From assembly GCF_900116565.1 (NCBI RefSeq), contig NZ_FPCJ01000001.1:1364001-1428000 (forward strand): 64,000 nt of DNA. Reading direction: 5' to 3'. The notes under the pieces were generated by a model. The model saw nothing but the letters and a program-made list of their open reading frames with translations. It was not told the DNA's origin and searched no databases. The DNA is from Thermoflavifilum thermophilum (lineage in GTDB: Bacteria; Bacteroidota; Bacteroidia; Chitinophagales; Chitinophagaceae). Both the position numbers and the translations under genes were made by a program. Positions 35,499 to 44,152 of the stretch are shown piece after piece (the stretch's first letter is position 1; every line of letters starts with the position of its first letter).

Positions 35499-37007
35499 AT
35501 GCTTAGACAAACGCAACAGCAAAAATTATTGCAGAAACTCTCCCCTCAGCAGATTCAGCTCATGAAACTGCTGCAGATACCTACGGCCAATCTGGAAGAA
35601 CGTATCAAACAGGAAATCGAAGAAAATCCGGCTCTGGAATTTGGTGATGACGGGTATGCGGAAGATACACCCCTGGATGAACCCGAACCCTTGACAGATG
35701 AAACCGAAATCCATGAAGAGGATCAGGAGCTGTATGAAGAAGAACCGGACGGGAGCGAAGATGAATATGAAAATATCGATGTTTCGGAATATCTGATGGA
35801 TGATGATGACGTGGCAGATTACCGCCTTCGGGATGATCATTATCCAGAAATGGATGAAACCCGCACCATTCCCATCCGTGTGGAAACCTCCTTTCAGGAT
35901 TATCTGCTCGATCAGCTGGGCATGCTACCGCTGGATGAACGTCAGCAACAGATAGCCCGCCAGATCATCGGCAGTATTGACGATGATGGTTATCTCCGGC
36001 GGGAAGCTTCGGCCATTGCCGACGACCTGTCGTTTTCCCAGAATATCATCACCAATGCACAGGAGGTGGAACAAATCATTGCCATGGTGCAGAGTTTTGA
36101 TCCACCAGGTGTATGTGCCCGCAACCTCCAGGAATGCCTATTACTTCAGCTTAAACGAAAACCATCCGACGATCCGCTGGTGAAGCATGCACAAACCATA
36201 CTAACCGATTATTTTGATGCTTTCATCAAAAAGCATTACGAAAAAATTCAGCGGGGAATGGGGCTGAAGGACGACGAGCTGAAAGCGGTGATTCAACTCA
36301 TTACCCATTTGAATCCCAAACCGGGCAATAACTTCGCTCCGGATAACAAGGCCGAAAGCTACATTGTTCCGGATTTCTTCATCCTCAATAACAACGGCAA
36401 GCTCGAACTTACCCTCAATGCCCGCAATGCGCCTGATCTGCGCATCTCCTCCGAATATCGCGACATGCTGCGGGATTATGAGAAAGGAGCCAAAAAAGAC
36501 AAACGGCAACGGGAAGCCATATTGTTTATCAAGCAAAAAATTGATGCGGCCAAATGGTTTATTGACGCTATCAAGCAACGCCAGCATACCTTGCTTACCG
36601 TGATGCAAACCATCATGGACTATCAGCAGGATTTCTTTCTGACCGGTGATGAAACCCAGTTGAAGCCCATGATTTTGAAAGATATTGCCGAGCGTACCGG
36701 CCTGGATATTTCCACGGTATCGCGGGTTGCCAACAGCAAATACGTGCAAACCGAATATGGCACCTATCCGCTGAAATATTTCTTTTCAGAATCCTTGCCA
36801 ACTGACAGCGGCGAGGAAGTATCCACCCGCGAAGTGAAAAAAATCCTGTTGGACCTGATTGAAAATGAAAACAAACGCAAGCCCCTCAGCGACGAAATGC
36901 TAACGCGGCTGTTGCAAGAAAAGGGATATAACATTGCCCGCCGCACCGTAGCCAAATACCGCGAACAGCTCAACATTCCGGTTGCCCGTTTGCGCAAGCA
37001 GCTTTAA
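35499..37007 (+). CDS. rpoN: RNA polymerase sigma-54 factor RpoN
   Basis: Alternative sigma factor that recognises -24/-12 promoters and needs an ATPase activator. ATG 35499 gives 502 residues; the longer frame to 35406 overlaps rnhB and is not needed. Region I is Gln/Leu-rich (MLRQTQQQKLLQKLSPQQIQLMKLLQIP), followed by an acidic region II (EEDQELYEEEPDGSEDEYEN). The core-binding and helix-turn-helix regions follow (GLDISTVSRVANSKYVQTEYGTYPLKYFF). The RpoN box is ARRTVAKYREQLNIPVARLRKQL. No activator gene lies in the window. It is followed by the PAP2-like gene after 2 bases. Confidence 0.96.
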   Translation: MLRQTQQQKLLQKLSPQQIQLMKLLQIPTANLEERIKQEIEENPALEFGDDGYAEDTPLDEPEPLTDETEIHEEDQELYEEEPDGSEDEYENIDVSEYLMDDDDVADYRLRDDHYPEMDETRTIPIRVETSFQDYLLDQLGMLPLDERQQQIARQIIGSIDDDGYLRREASAIADDLSFSQNIITNAQEVEQIIAMVQSFDPPGVCARNLQECLLLQLKRKPSDDPLVKHAQTILTDYFDAFIKKHYEKIQRGMGLKDDELKAVIQLITHLNPKPGNNFAPDNKAESYIVPDFFILNNNGKLELTLNARNAPDLRISSEYRDMLRDYEKGAKKDKRQREAILFIKQKIDAAKWFIDAIKQRQHTLLTVMQTIMDYQQDFFLTGDETQLKPMILKDIAERTGLDISTVSRVANSKYVQTEYGTYPLKYFFSESLPTDSGEEVSTREVKKILLDLIENENKRKPLSDEMLTRLLQEKGYNIARRTVAKYREQLNIPVARLRKQL

Positions 37008-37009
37008 TT

Positions 37010-37708
37010 ATGGATCAGCCACACGCATTGACGCCATTTTCTTCATCCGGTGACACACAGCCCGAAAAGCCGTTTCAGGCATCCCCCCTGTTGCGCGCAG
37101 CAGCCATGGTGGTTTCCGTTATTTTTCATCCGCTATGGATGCCTTTTGCTGTGAGCGAATTTTTGCTCTGGGTGCACCGTTATGAATTACCGCAGCTCGA
37201 TGCCTATACGCATTTCCGGGTGATGAGTTCCATTTGTGTGAATACGCTTATTTTACCCCTGGGCACCCTGCTGTTGCTAAAGGCCACCGGCTTTGTGCAA
37301 TCCATCCAGCTGCACAGCCGGCAGGAGCGCATCGTGCCCTACATGGCCATCATGATTTTTTACTGGTGGGTGTATCGGGTGTTTGCCTTTGATCAGGCTT
37401 TTCCCAGGGTTCTACAACCTTTTTTACTGGGCAATTTTATCGCGATTATACTGGTTTTTTTGTGCAATATTTTTTTCAAAATCAGTGCCCATGCCACGGC
37501 GGCGGGAAGTATTCTGGCGGTCATGATTCTGTTGGGCAGAGATCCTTACCTGAATCCAGCATTACCCGTCATGGGAGCTGTGTTGCTGTCGGGATTGGTA
37601 CTCACCAGCAGGCTCATTGCAAATGCCCATCAGCCACTGGAAGTATATACCGGTTATGCAGCAGGCTTTATAAGCCAGATGCTGGCCGTTATCTGGTTGT
37701 CCAGATAA
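37010..37708 (+). CDS. PAP2-related membrane protein
   Basis: A 232-residue integral membrane protein with about six helices. The C-terminal part has KISAHATAAGS and SRLIANAHQPLEVYTGYAAG, which resemble motifs 2 and 3 of the PAP2 phosphatase superfamily (SGH and SRxxxxxHxxxD). The Ser-Gly-His is changed to SAH and the final Asp to Tyr or Glu, so catalytic activity is uncertain. It is tightly coupled to rpoN (2-base gap), but no functional link is known to me. The family is frequent in Bacteroidota. Confidence 0.75.
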   Translation: MDQPHALTPFSSSGDTQPEKPFQASPLLRAAAMVVSVIFHPLWMPFAVSEFLLWVHRYELPQLDAYTHFRVMSSICVNTLILPLGTLLLLKATGFVQSIQLHSRQERIVPYMAIMIFYWWVYRVFAFDQAFPRVLQPFLLGNFIAIILVFLCNIFFKISAHATAAGSILAVMILLGRDPYLNPALPVMGAVLLSGLVLTSRLIANAHQPLEVYTGYAAGFISQMLAVIWLSR

Positions 37709-37733
37709 GGGCGCATTTTCATTGCGTAGCACT

Positions 37734-37749
37734 CCTGCAAATTTGCAGG
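37734..37749. promoter_or_regulatory. 16-bp perfect palindrome upstream of recA
   Basis: CCTGCAAATTTGCAGG is a perfect 16-bp palindrome located 109 bases before the recA ATG and 25 bases after the preceding stop. It may be an operator for a dimeric regulator or a simple hairpin without T run. It does not resemble known LexA boxes that I can recall with certainty. Confidence 0.45.
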
Positions 37750-37857
37750 CGATATACACATGGGAAACATCGAAAAGCTATTTCTATGCATTTTCCTTTC
37801 AATTTATGTAATTTCGGAACGTACAAATTTTTGACAACCTGATAATACCTCAATACC

Positions 37858-38859
37858 ATGGCAGAAACAAACGAAAAACTGAAAGCCCTGCGCCTCACGA
37901 TTGACAAGATTGAAAAAGATTTTGGCAAGGGAGCCGTGATGGTGATGGGTGAAAAAGCCGACAGGCAAATAGAAGTGATTTCCACCGGCTCGCTGGGACT
38001 CGATCTGGCATTGGGTGTGGGCGGATTTCCCCGTGGCCGAATCATTGAAATATATGGTCCGGAAGCTACCGGGAAAACTACGATAGCCATTCATGCTATT
38101 GCCGAAGCCCAAAAGAAAGGCGGTATCTGTGCCATTATTGATGCCGAACATGCTTTTGACAGCAGCTATGCCCAAAGGCTGGGTGTAGATGTGGACAATC
38201 TGCTGATTTCCCAGCCCGATTACGGAGAGCAGGCATTGGAAATAGCCGACCGGCTGATTCTGTCAGGCGCTGTGGATGTGATTGTAATTGATTCGGTAGC
38301 TGCCTTGGTGCCCAAAGGAGAGCTGGAAGGGGAAATGGGCGATAGCAAAATGGGCCTGCAGGCCCGCCTGATGAGTCAGGCTTTGCGCAAACTAACCGCT
38401 ACCATCAGCAAAACAAACAGCTGCTGCATTTTCATCAACCAGCTGCGCGAAAAAATCGGCGTCATGTTCGGCAACCCGGAAACGACTACCGGGGGCAATG
38501 CCCTCAAGTTTTATGCATCCGTTCGCCTTGACATCCGGCGCATCAATCAGATCAAGGACGGCGAAGAAACCATTGGCAACCGGGTCAAGGTAAAAGTGGT
38601 GAAAAACAAAGTAGCTCCCCCCTTCAAACAGGCTGAATTCGATATTATCTTCGGCCAGGGAATTTCCAAAGCCGGTGAAATCATTGACCTGGCTACCGAA
38701 TTGAATATCCTGCAAAAAAGTGGTTCCTGGTTCAGCTATGATGGCAACAAGCTGGGACAGGGCCGTGATGCAGTGCGCCAGCTGCTGCAGGATAATCCGG
38801 AATTAATGGCCGAGCTGGAACAAAAAATCCGCGCAGCCGCGATGGGGGAAAACAAATAA
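37858..38859 (+). CDS. recA: Recombinase RecA
   Basis: DNA strand-exchange ATPase, 333 residues. Walker A is GPEATGKTT (67-75) and Walker B is [14 protein letters not shown]. Typical L1/L2 DNA-binding loops are [23 protein letters not shown] and [37 protein letters not shown]. The C-terminal domain ends in a short tail (RAAAMGENK) with less acidic charge than in E. coli. A TAATTTCG box at 37809-37816 is a weak -7 candidate. It is followed by adk after 118 bases. Confidence 0.98.
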   Translation: MAETNEKLKALRLTIDKIEKDFGKGAVMVMGEKADRQIEVISTGSLGLDLALGVGGFPRGRIIEIYGPEATGKTTIAIHAIAEAQKKGGICAIIDAEHAFDSSYAQRLGVDVDNLLISQPDYGEQALEIADRLILSGAVDVIVIDSVAALVPKGELEGEMGDSKMGLQARLMSQALRKLTATISKTNSCCIFINQLREKIGVMFGNPETTTGGNALKFYASVRLDIRRINQIKDGEETIGNRVKVKVVKNKVAPPFKQAEFDIIFGQGISKAGEIIDLATELNILQKSGSWFSYDGNKLGQGRDAVRQLLQDNPELMAELEQKIRAAAMGENK

Positions 38860-38937
38860 ACGGGTTTGGAAATTTTAAAATTATCACCGTTTTGTTTGAA
38901 ATTATCTCATTCCGGCCTTATTTTGCTCAGGCTTCAC

Positions 38938-38945
38938 TATTTTTG
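38938..38945 (+). promoter_or_regulatory. Candidate -7 element for adk-obg
   Basis: TATTTTTG matches TAnnTTTG exactly and lies 32 bases before the adk ATG. No TTG is seen at the proper -33 distance, so the call is weak. Confidence 0.35.
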
Positions 38946-38977
38946 ACCGGATTTTTTTTACACGATGAATAACTGAC

Positions 38978-39598
38978 ATGCTGTTTAATCTGATTTTATT
39001 TGGCCCGCCCGGGAGCGGAAAAGGCACGCAAAGCCAGTTAATTATTGATCACTACCAATTTACCCATCTGAGTACGGGCGACATGCTCAGAAGCGAAATC
39101 GAGCGTCGTACGCCACTGGGGCTGGAGGCTAAGAAGTTTATGGATCGTGGCGCATTGGTGCCCGATGAAGTGGTGATTGCCATGATCAGCTCCCGGCTCG
39201 ATGCCAGCACAGGTACCAAAGGATTTATCTTCGATGGATTTCCCCGCACTACTGCCCAGGCCCGGGCTCTGGATAAATTGCTGGCACTGAAATCTACTGC
39301 CATTCATCTGGTATTGCTGATGGAAGTGCCAGAGGAAGAACTCATCAAGCGTTTGTTGCTGCGCGGCCAAACCTCGGGCAGAAGCGATGATGCCAGCGAA
39401 GAAATCATCCGAACACGGATTGCGGAATATTACAATAAAACCTCTCCTGTGGCCGATTACTATGCCCAGCAGCATAAACTGCAGGCCATACAGGCTGTGG
39501 GCACGGTAGAGGAAGTTTTCAACCGCATCAGGCAACAGATTGACAAGCGATTTGCGGAGCTCACCTCTCATCCGGTGTCTCCGGATCAACGTTCCTAA
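38978..39598 (+). CDS. adk: Adenylate kinase
   Basis: Interconverts 2 ADP with ATP and AMP. The start at ATG 38978 gives 206 residues. The P-loop is GPPGSGKGTQ (9-18), the AMP-binding region HLSTGDMLRSEI, and DGFPRT follows. The LID is the short form (RGQTSGRSDDASEEIIRTRIAEYYNKTSPVADYY) without zinc Cys. It precedes obg by 12 bases, so the two are cotranscribed. Confidence 0.97.
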   Translation: MLFNLILFGPPGSGKGTQSQLIIDHYQFTHLSTGDMLRSEIERRTPLGLEAKKFMDRGALVPDEVVIAMISSRLDASTGTKGFIFDGFPRTTAQARALDKLLALKSTAIHLVLLMEVPEEELIKRLLLRGQTSGRSDDASEEIIRTRIAEYYNKTSPVADYYAQQHKLQAIQAVGTVEEVFNRIRQQIDKRFAELTSHPVSPDQRS

Positions 39599-39610
39599 AG
39601 CTGCACCGCT

Positions 39611-40603
39611 TTGGATAAGCAGAATTTTGTGGATTACATCCGGGTCTATTGCCGATCGGGTAAAGGCGGGGATGGATGTGTGCATTTTATGCGCCTGAAA
39701 TACCAGCCTAAGGGTGGGCCTGACGGCGGTGACGGTGGCCGGGGCGGGCATATCATCCTGAAAGGCAATGCCCAGCTCTGGACCTTGCTGCATCTGCGCT
39801 GGAAAAAGCATATAGTGGCAGGCGATGGAGAGCCCGGCAGCAAAAATAATCGCAAAGGCAAAGACGGACGCGATGTGGTGATTGAAGTGCCTTTGGGTAC
39901 GATTGCCAGAGATGAACAAACCGGCCAGGTGGAAGCCGAAATCCTGGAAGACGGGCAGGAATTAATCTGGGTCCCCGGTGGCCGGGGCGGGTTGGGCAAT
40001 GCACATTTTGCCACACCTACTCGCCAGGCACCTGAATTTGCACAGAAAGGTGAACCGGGGCGGGAAGGATGGAAGATTCTGGAACTCAAACTCCTGGCCG
40101 ACGTAGGCCTGGTGGGTTTCCCGAATGCAGGAAAATCAACCCTGCTGGCTGTACTTTCGGCTGCCAAACCTGCCATTGCCCCTTATCCCTTCACCACCCT
40201 GCAGCCCCAGCTGGGCATGGTGGCTTATCGCGATGGCAAATCATTTTGTATGGCCGATTTACCCGGCATCATCGAAGGAGCTGCCGAGGGCCGGGGGCTG
40301 GGCTTACGCTTCCTCAGGCATATTGAGCGAAATGCTGTCTTGTTGTTCGTCATCCCAGCTGACAGCCCGAATCCTCTCGCCGATTGGCAGATCCTTGTGC
40401 ACGAGCTGGAAAAGTACAACCCGGAACTATTGCACAAACGCAAGGTGATTGCCATTTCCAAATCAGATCTGATCAGCGAGATGCAGGAAATACAAATCAG
40501 ACAGCAGTTCCCACCTGAAATTCCGCTGGTTGTCATCTCGGCGCACCAGCAAAAAGGGTTGCAAGAGCTGAAAGATGTGCTCTGGCAGCAATTGAACGTA
40601 TAA
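39611..40603 (+). CDS. obg: GTPase Obg/CgtA
   Basis: Ribosome-associated GTPase for 50S assembly and stress control, 330 residues. The start is TTG at 39611: the adk stop lies upstream in the same frame at 39596 and no other start codon intervenes, while the next residues FVDYIRVYCRSGKGGDGC are the conserved beginning. The Gly-rich Obg fold spans 1-160 (GGPDGGDGGRGGHI, GGRGGLGNAHFATPTRQAPE). The G domain has G1 GFPNAGKST, switch PYPFTTLQPQLG, G3 DLPGIIEGAAEGRGLG and G4 SKSDL. The usual C-terminal OCT domain is absent, as in many Bacteroidota. Confidence 0.95.
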   Translation: MDKQNFVDYIRVYCRSGKGGDGCVHFMRLKYQPKGGPDGGDGGRGGHIILKGNAQLWTLLHLRWKKHIVAGDGEPGSKNNRKGKDGRDVVIEVPLGTIARDEQTGQVEAEILEDGQELIWVPGGRGGLGNAHFATPTRQAPEFAQKGEPGREGWKILELKLLADVGLVGFPNAGKSTLLAVLSAAKPAIAPYPFTTLQPQLGMVAYRDGKSFCMADLPGIIEGAAEGRGLGLRFLRHIERNAVLLFVIPADSPNPLADWQILVHELEKYNPELLHKRKVIAISKSDLISEMQEIQIRQQFPPEIPLVVISAHQQKGLQELKDVLWQQLNV

Positions 40604-40693
40604 GCCTGTCCAGAAGAAGAAAATTTGCTTTTGCACTTGGGTTCATGACCTCATAAAACCTGATGGTTTGCTCCCATTGAAGCTGTATCAGCT

Positions 40694-42031
40694 TCATCCC
40701 TGTGGTACAGAGTGCGAAGCGGCAGCGGTAACAGTGACCGAGTCGGCTCCGGGCAGGCTGATCTGATTTAAAACAGCCAGTTGTTTTTCTACCCAGGAGC
40801 TAAACTCCTGTTTTTCGCTTGCAGGGACGGGGTTTGCAGCCGGGAAATGTTGCTTCAACGGATCTACTTCCACCCCGTTTTTCCAGAACCGGTAACAAAC
40901 ATGCGGGCCCGTAGCCAGTCCCGTATGCCCCACATAACCAATCACCTGTCCCTGATGCACGTATTGCCCCACACGTACAGCCCTGCGGCTCATGTGCAGA
41001 TACTGGGTTGTGTACTCCGCATTGTGGCGGATTTTCACATAATTGCCGTTGAAGCGGCTGTAGGTGGAAGCAATCACCACACCATCGCCGGTAGCCAGAA
41101 TGGGTGTGCCTTCCGGAGCTGCGTAATCGGTACCCAGATGAGCTTTCCAGACATGCTGAATGGGATGAAACCTGTTTAAAGAGTATCGTGAAGTAATCCG
41201 GAAATATTTCAGCGGTGCTTTCAGGAAAGCTTTTCGCAGGCTTTTGCCATTTTCATCATAATAATTGCCCTTGCCTGTGCTATCCTGCGGATAGTAAAAA
41301 GCAAAAAACTTTTCTCCTCCGTGATAAAATTCTGCCGATAAAATTCGGGCAGGGCCAATGGATTGACCCTCCACAAAATTTTCGCGATACACAACTTTAA
41401 ACCAATCACCCGGCTGGATACTGAAAAAGTCAATCGTCCATGCATAAATCTCAGCCATCATCTGGGCCAGAGCCGGACTGGCATGCTGATCGTCGAGCGT
41501 CTCGTACAAAGAACTTTGAATCACACCCGAAACGGTCTGGATTTTGGAAGTAACCGGAAAATCGCCCGCATAAGATTGTTCGGGATGCTGCAGGTTCAAT
41601 ACCACGTAATGAATCGGGTTGGGTTGGTAAACAAAATAAAGCGGAATATGCTGCGTAGTATCCGATGAGAAGAAGAGCTGATAGCTATCACCAGCCCTGA
41701 TTTGCCTGGGATTGAAAATGGAATCGGTTTGCTGGCGGATTGCCAGGATTTGGACGGGTGTAAGGCCATAACGGTTGAGGATGGTGGAAAAAAATTCATT
41801 CCGCTGAATCGTAGCGGAAACAATGCGGAATGAATCTACCGGCAGGCCAAAACGCATCACAGGAACGGCCTTTACTTGTTGCAAAGCTGTGGAATCTGCT
41901 GGCAATTTTTTTCCTGGGTGAAGGGTTTTCATGTTCACGTATATGGCTATGGCTAAACCTGCAATCAGGGCAATGATCATGACCCAGAAAAACCGGGGGG
42001 ATAATGGACTGGACTTGCGCTCAAACTTCAT
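40694..42031 (-). CDS. M23 family metallopeptidase (murein endopeptidase-like)
   Basis: Envelope peptidase of 445 residues with one N-terminal membrane anchor (about 13-32, FFWVMIIALIAGLAIAIYV). A LysM/OapA-like region follows (TIQRNEFFSTILNRYGLTPVQILAIRQ), then a C-terminal LytM fold. The zinc site is HLGTDYAAPEGTPI (His and Asp), plus TGPHVCYRFWKNG, where the canonical HxH motif reads HxC. From memory that HVC variant occurs in Bacteroidota relatives, so activity may be kept or replaced by a scaffold role. It probably remodels peptidoglycan or activates other hydrolases. It is divergent from the Omp85 gene. Confidence 0.9.
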   Translation of the reverse strand: MKFERKSSPLSPRFFWVMIIALIAGLAIAIYVNMKTLHPGKKLPADSTALQQVKAVPVMRFGLPVDSFRIVSATIQRNEFFSTILNRYGLTPVQILAIRQQTDSIFNPRQIRAGDSYQLFFSSDTTQHIPLYFVYQPNPIHYVVLNLQHPEQSYAGDFPVTSKIQTVSGVIQSSLYETLDDQHASPALAQMMAEIYAWTIDFFSIQPGDWFKVVYRENFVEGQSIGPARILSAEFYHGGEKFFAFYYPQDSTGKGNYYDENGKSLRKAFLKAPLKYFRITSRYSLNRFHPIQHVWKAHLGTDYAAPEGTPILATGDGVVIASTYSRFNGNYVKIRHNAEYTTQYLHMSRRAVRVGQYVHQGQVIGYVGHTGLATGPHVCYRFWKNGVEVDPLKQHFPAANPVPASEKQEFSSWVEKQLAVLNQISLPGADSVTVTAAASHSVPQG

Positions 42032-42087
42032 TCCCGAATCTGTTTTAAATTTATTAAATCATGTTCAAACCGTACAACCCGTATGTC

Positions 42088-42132
42088 TGTGTGCACACAT
42101 GAAATAATACAGATACCTGCCGGCTGGCAGGT
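42088..42132. promoter_or_regulatory. Palindrome and hairpin in the M23/Omp85 divergent region
   Basis: A 12-bp perfect palindrome TGTGTGCACACA (42088-42099) is followed by a 7-bp hairpin ACCTGCC-GGCT-GGCAGGT (42115-42132). Both lie in the 230-base gap between two divergent envelope genes. A shared operator is possible; the rest of the gap shows no gene. Confidence 0.4.
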
Positions 42133-42261
42133 CTGCCTGAAAAAAGGCATATTTTTCACAAATATCGCAAACAACGCCGGCGCATCAGAGAAATAATTTA
42201 AAAGGAAAGTTAAAAAACTCTTTTTTGAGACTTTTTCACTGAGAAGTTCGAATCATATTCC

Positions 42262-44094
42262 ATGCAAAGCAAGCCATCCTGCATATTTCATCCATTAATG
42301 GGTATATGGCTTAGTATCTGGCTCCTGGTACCCGGTTTTATCAGGGGGCAGGAAAACCGGCTGGTGGTTTATCCGGTGGATAGCTCCGCTGCCCGATGGA
42401 TAAAAAATGCCTATATACCGGTATTTGCTGACACAAACACCCGCGGGCAATATCTCGCTGAATGGCTCACCCGGTTGCGTGAATCGGGCTACTGGGGGGC
42501 TTCTGTGGATAGCGTGCGGCAGGATAGCACAACCCTTTTTGTGTGGTTATATCTGGGGCAGGCCTATCGCTGGGGACAAATCAGGCAGGGCAATATCCCT
42601 GATTTTCTATGGAAACAGGCTCGACTGCCACTCATCGTACGCAACGCTGAAAACGAGGTGGAAGCCGCCCGCCAGGCATGGCTCCACTATTACGAAAACA
42701 ATGGCTATCCTTTTGCAACGGTGGCTATTGACAGCCTGCAGGTGCAGGATAGCTTGCTGTCGGGTATCTGGCACGTGGAGCCGGGCCCTTTGATTATCAT
42801 CGATACCCTTATTCAAGAAGGCACGGCCCGTCTTTCTCCATCCTATCTGGCATATTTGCTGGGCATCAAGCCTGGTGAATTTTACCGACAGCAAAAGCTC
42901 GAGGCTATAAATGCACGCATTGCAGGCGTGAATTTTCTGCAGCAGACGCGTCCCTGGTTTCTGGAATACAGGCAGCGGCATGCGGCTCTGCATGTAACGC
43001 TGGATGCCAGAAAATCCAATCAGATTGACGGATTGCTGGGATACGAACCGGCTTCCGCTCAAAATGCATCAGCTCTTGGGCCGGGCACCAACAGCAAGGG
43101 TAGGCTGGTAGGGCAGCTGACACTCCATCTGGTCAATAGTTTTCATACAGGCGAAGTGCTGGACATGCACTGGGAGCAATTGCAATATGCTTCCCCCAGG
43201 CTTAATCTGGCAGCAGGGGTGCCAACCTTGTGGGGAACTGCCTATGGACTTTCCGGACAATTCAGCCTTTTCCGAAAAGACAGTTCTTACCTTCAGCTAA
43301 ATAGCCGCTTGGGAATATCCTACGAGCCTATTCCCGGAACAGGTTACCGGATGTATCTGCAGCAAAGCGTAACCCATTTGCTGAGTGTAGATACCGAAGC
43401 CGTTAAAATCAGCCATCAGCTTCCGGCCTATGTGGATCAGCAGGAAACGCTGCTGGGATTTGGCTGGACAGGCAATCATACCGATCGATCCCTGAATCCC
43501 CGGAAAGGCATTGTCTGGGAAATAGATGCGGAGTTTGGGAAAAGAAAGATCATTCCAAACGGGGATATCCTGCAACTGCACGATCCGGCTGATTCGTCAT
43601 TTTCCTTTGCCAGCCTGTATGCCGCCCTGCCATCAGGCAGTTTTATCTATAAGCCTTATCTGCGGCTGGTGTACTACAGGCCCCTGGGCAGATATGCAAC
43701 CTTGCGCAGCATGTGGCAGGGAGCCGGTATCTGGGGCACGAAAATGTTCCTCAATGAATTGTATCAGATCGGAGGAGCTGAATTGCTCAGAGGATTTGAT
43801 GAACAAAGCATATATGCTTCGCAGTATCTGGTGTGGAGCCTGGAATATCGCTATCTGATCGGTGAGGAGGCTTATGTTTTCGGTTTTAGTGATAATGCTT
43901 ATGTGTATCAGCAGTACATGACGGGTTCGCAGCAATTGCACGCCTCTGATTGGCCAACTGGATTGGGCCTGGGCATGGCTTTCCCGACCCGGGTTGGATT
44001 TTTCAGGTTCAGCTGGGCGATTGGCAGAAGGAAGGGAAGTCCGTTTGATATCCAGCGATCGCGCATTCACTTTAGCTATATCAATTCTTTTTGA
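42262..44094 (+). CDS. Omp85/BamA-TamA-like outer membrane protein
   Basis: A 610-residue surface-antigen type protein. It has a signal peptide ending near IRGQ (about residue 30), then a periplasmic region with POTRA-like segments (about 55-260, including GQAYRWGQIRQGNI and LLGIKPGEFYRQQKLEAINARI). A C-terminal 16-strand-type barrel follows, ending in a terminal Phe. The lid-loop signature RGF is present in GAELLRGFDEQSIYASQYL. It lacks five POTRA repeats and so is not the main BamA; it is a TamA-like or smaller Omp85. It is coupled by 58 bases to the DUF4271 gene. The cargo is unknown. Confidence 0.85.
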   Translation: MQSKPSCIFHPLMGIWLSIWLLVPGFIRGQENRLVVYPVDSSAARWIKNAYIPVFADTNTRGQYLAEWLTRLRESGYWGASVDSVRQDSTTLFVWLYLGQAYRWGQIRQGNIPDFLWKQARLPLIVRNAENEVEAARQAWLHYYENNGYPFATVAIDSLQVQDSLLSGIWHVEPGPLIIIDTLIQEGTARLSPSYLAYLLGIKPGEFYRQQKLEAINARIAGVNFLQQTRPWFLEYRQRHAALHVTLDARKSNQIDGLLGYEPASAQNASALGPGTNSKGRLVGQLTLHLVNSFHTGEVLDMHWEQLQYASPRLNLAAGVPTLWGTAYGLSGQFSLFRKDSSYLQLNSRLGISYEPIPGTGYRMYLQQSVTHLLSVDTEAVKISHQLPAYVDQQETLLGFGWTGNHTDRSLNPRKGIVWEIDAEFGKRKIIPNGDILQLHDPADSSFSFASLYAALPSGSFIYKPYLRLVYYRPLGRYATLRSMWQGAGIWGTKMFLNELYQIGGAELLRGFDEQSIYASQYLVWSLEYRYLIGEEAYVFGFSDNAYVYQQYMTGSQQLHASDWPTGLGLGMAFPTRVGFFRFSWAIGRRKGSPFDIQRSRIHFSYINSF

Positions 44095-44152
44095 AAAAAA
44101 ACCTATTTGCCGCACAGGCAGCTTTGATGGGAGCTTAATACATTTGCGAAGC

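Noticed and set aside
40679-40695. Hairpin GAAGCTG-TAT-CAGCTTC as a terminator
   Set aside because: It overlaps the M23 stop codon and has no T run in either direction.
43994-44152. Upstream extension of the DUF4271 gene
   Set aside because: It lies inside the end of the Omp85 gene and would bury the signal peptide that follows ATG 44153.
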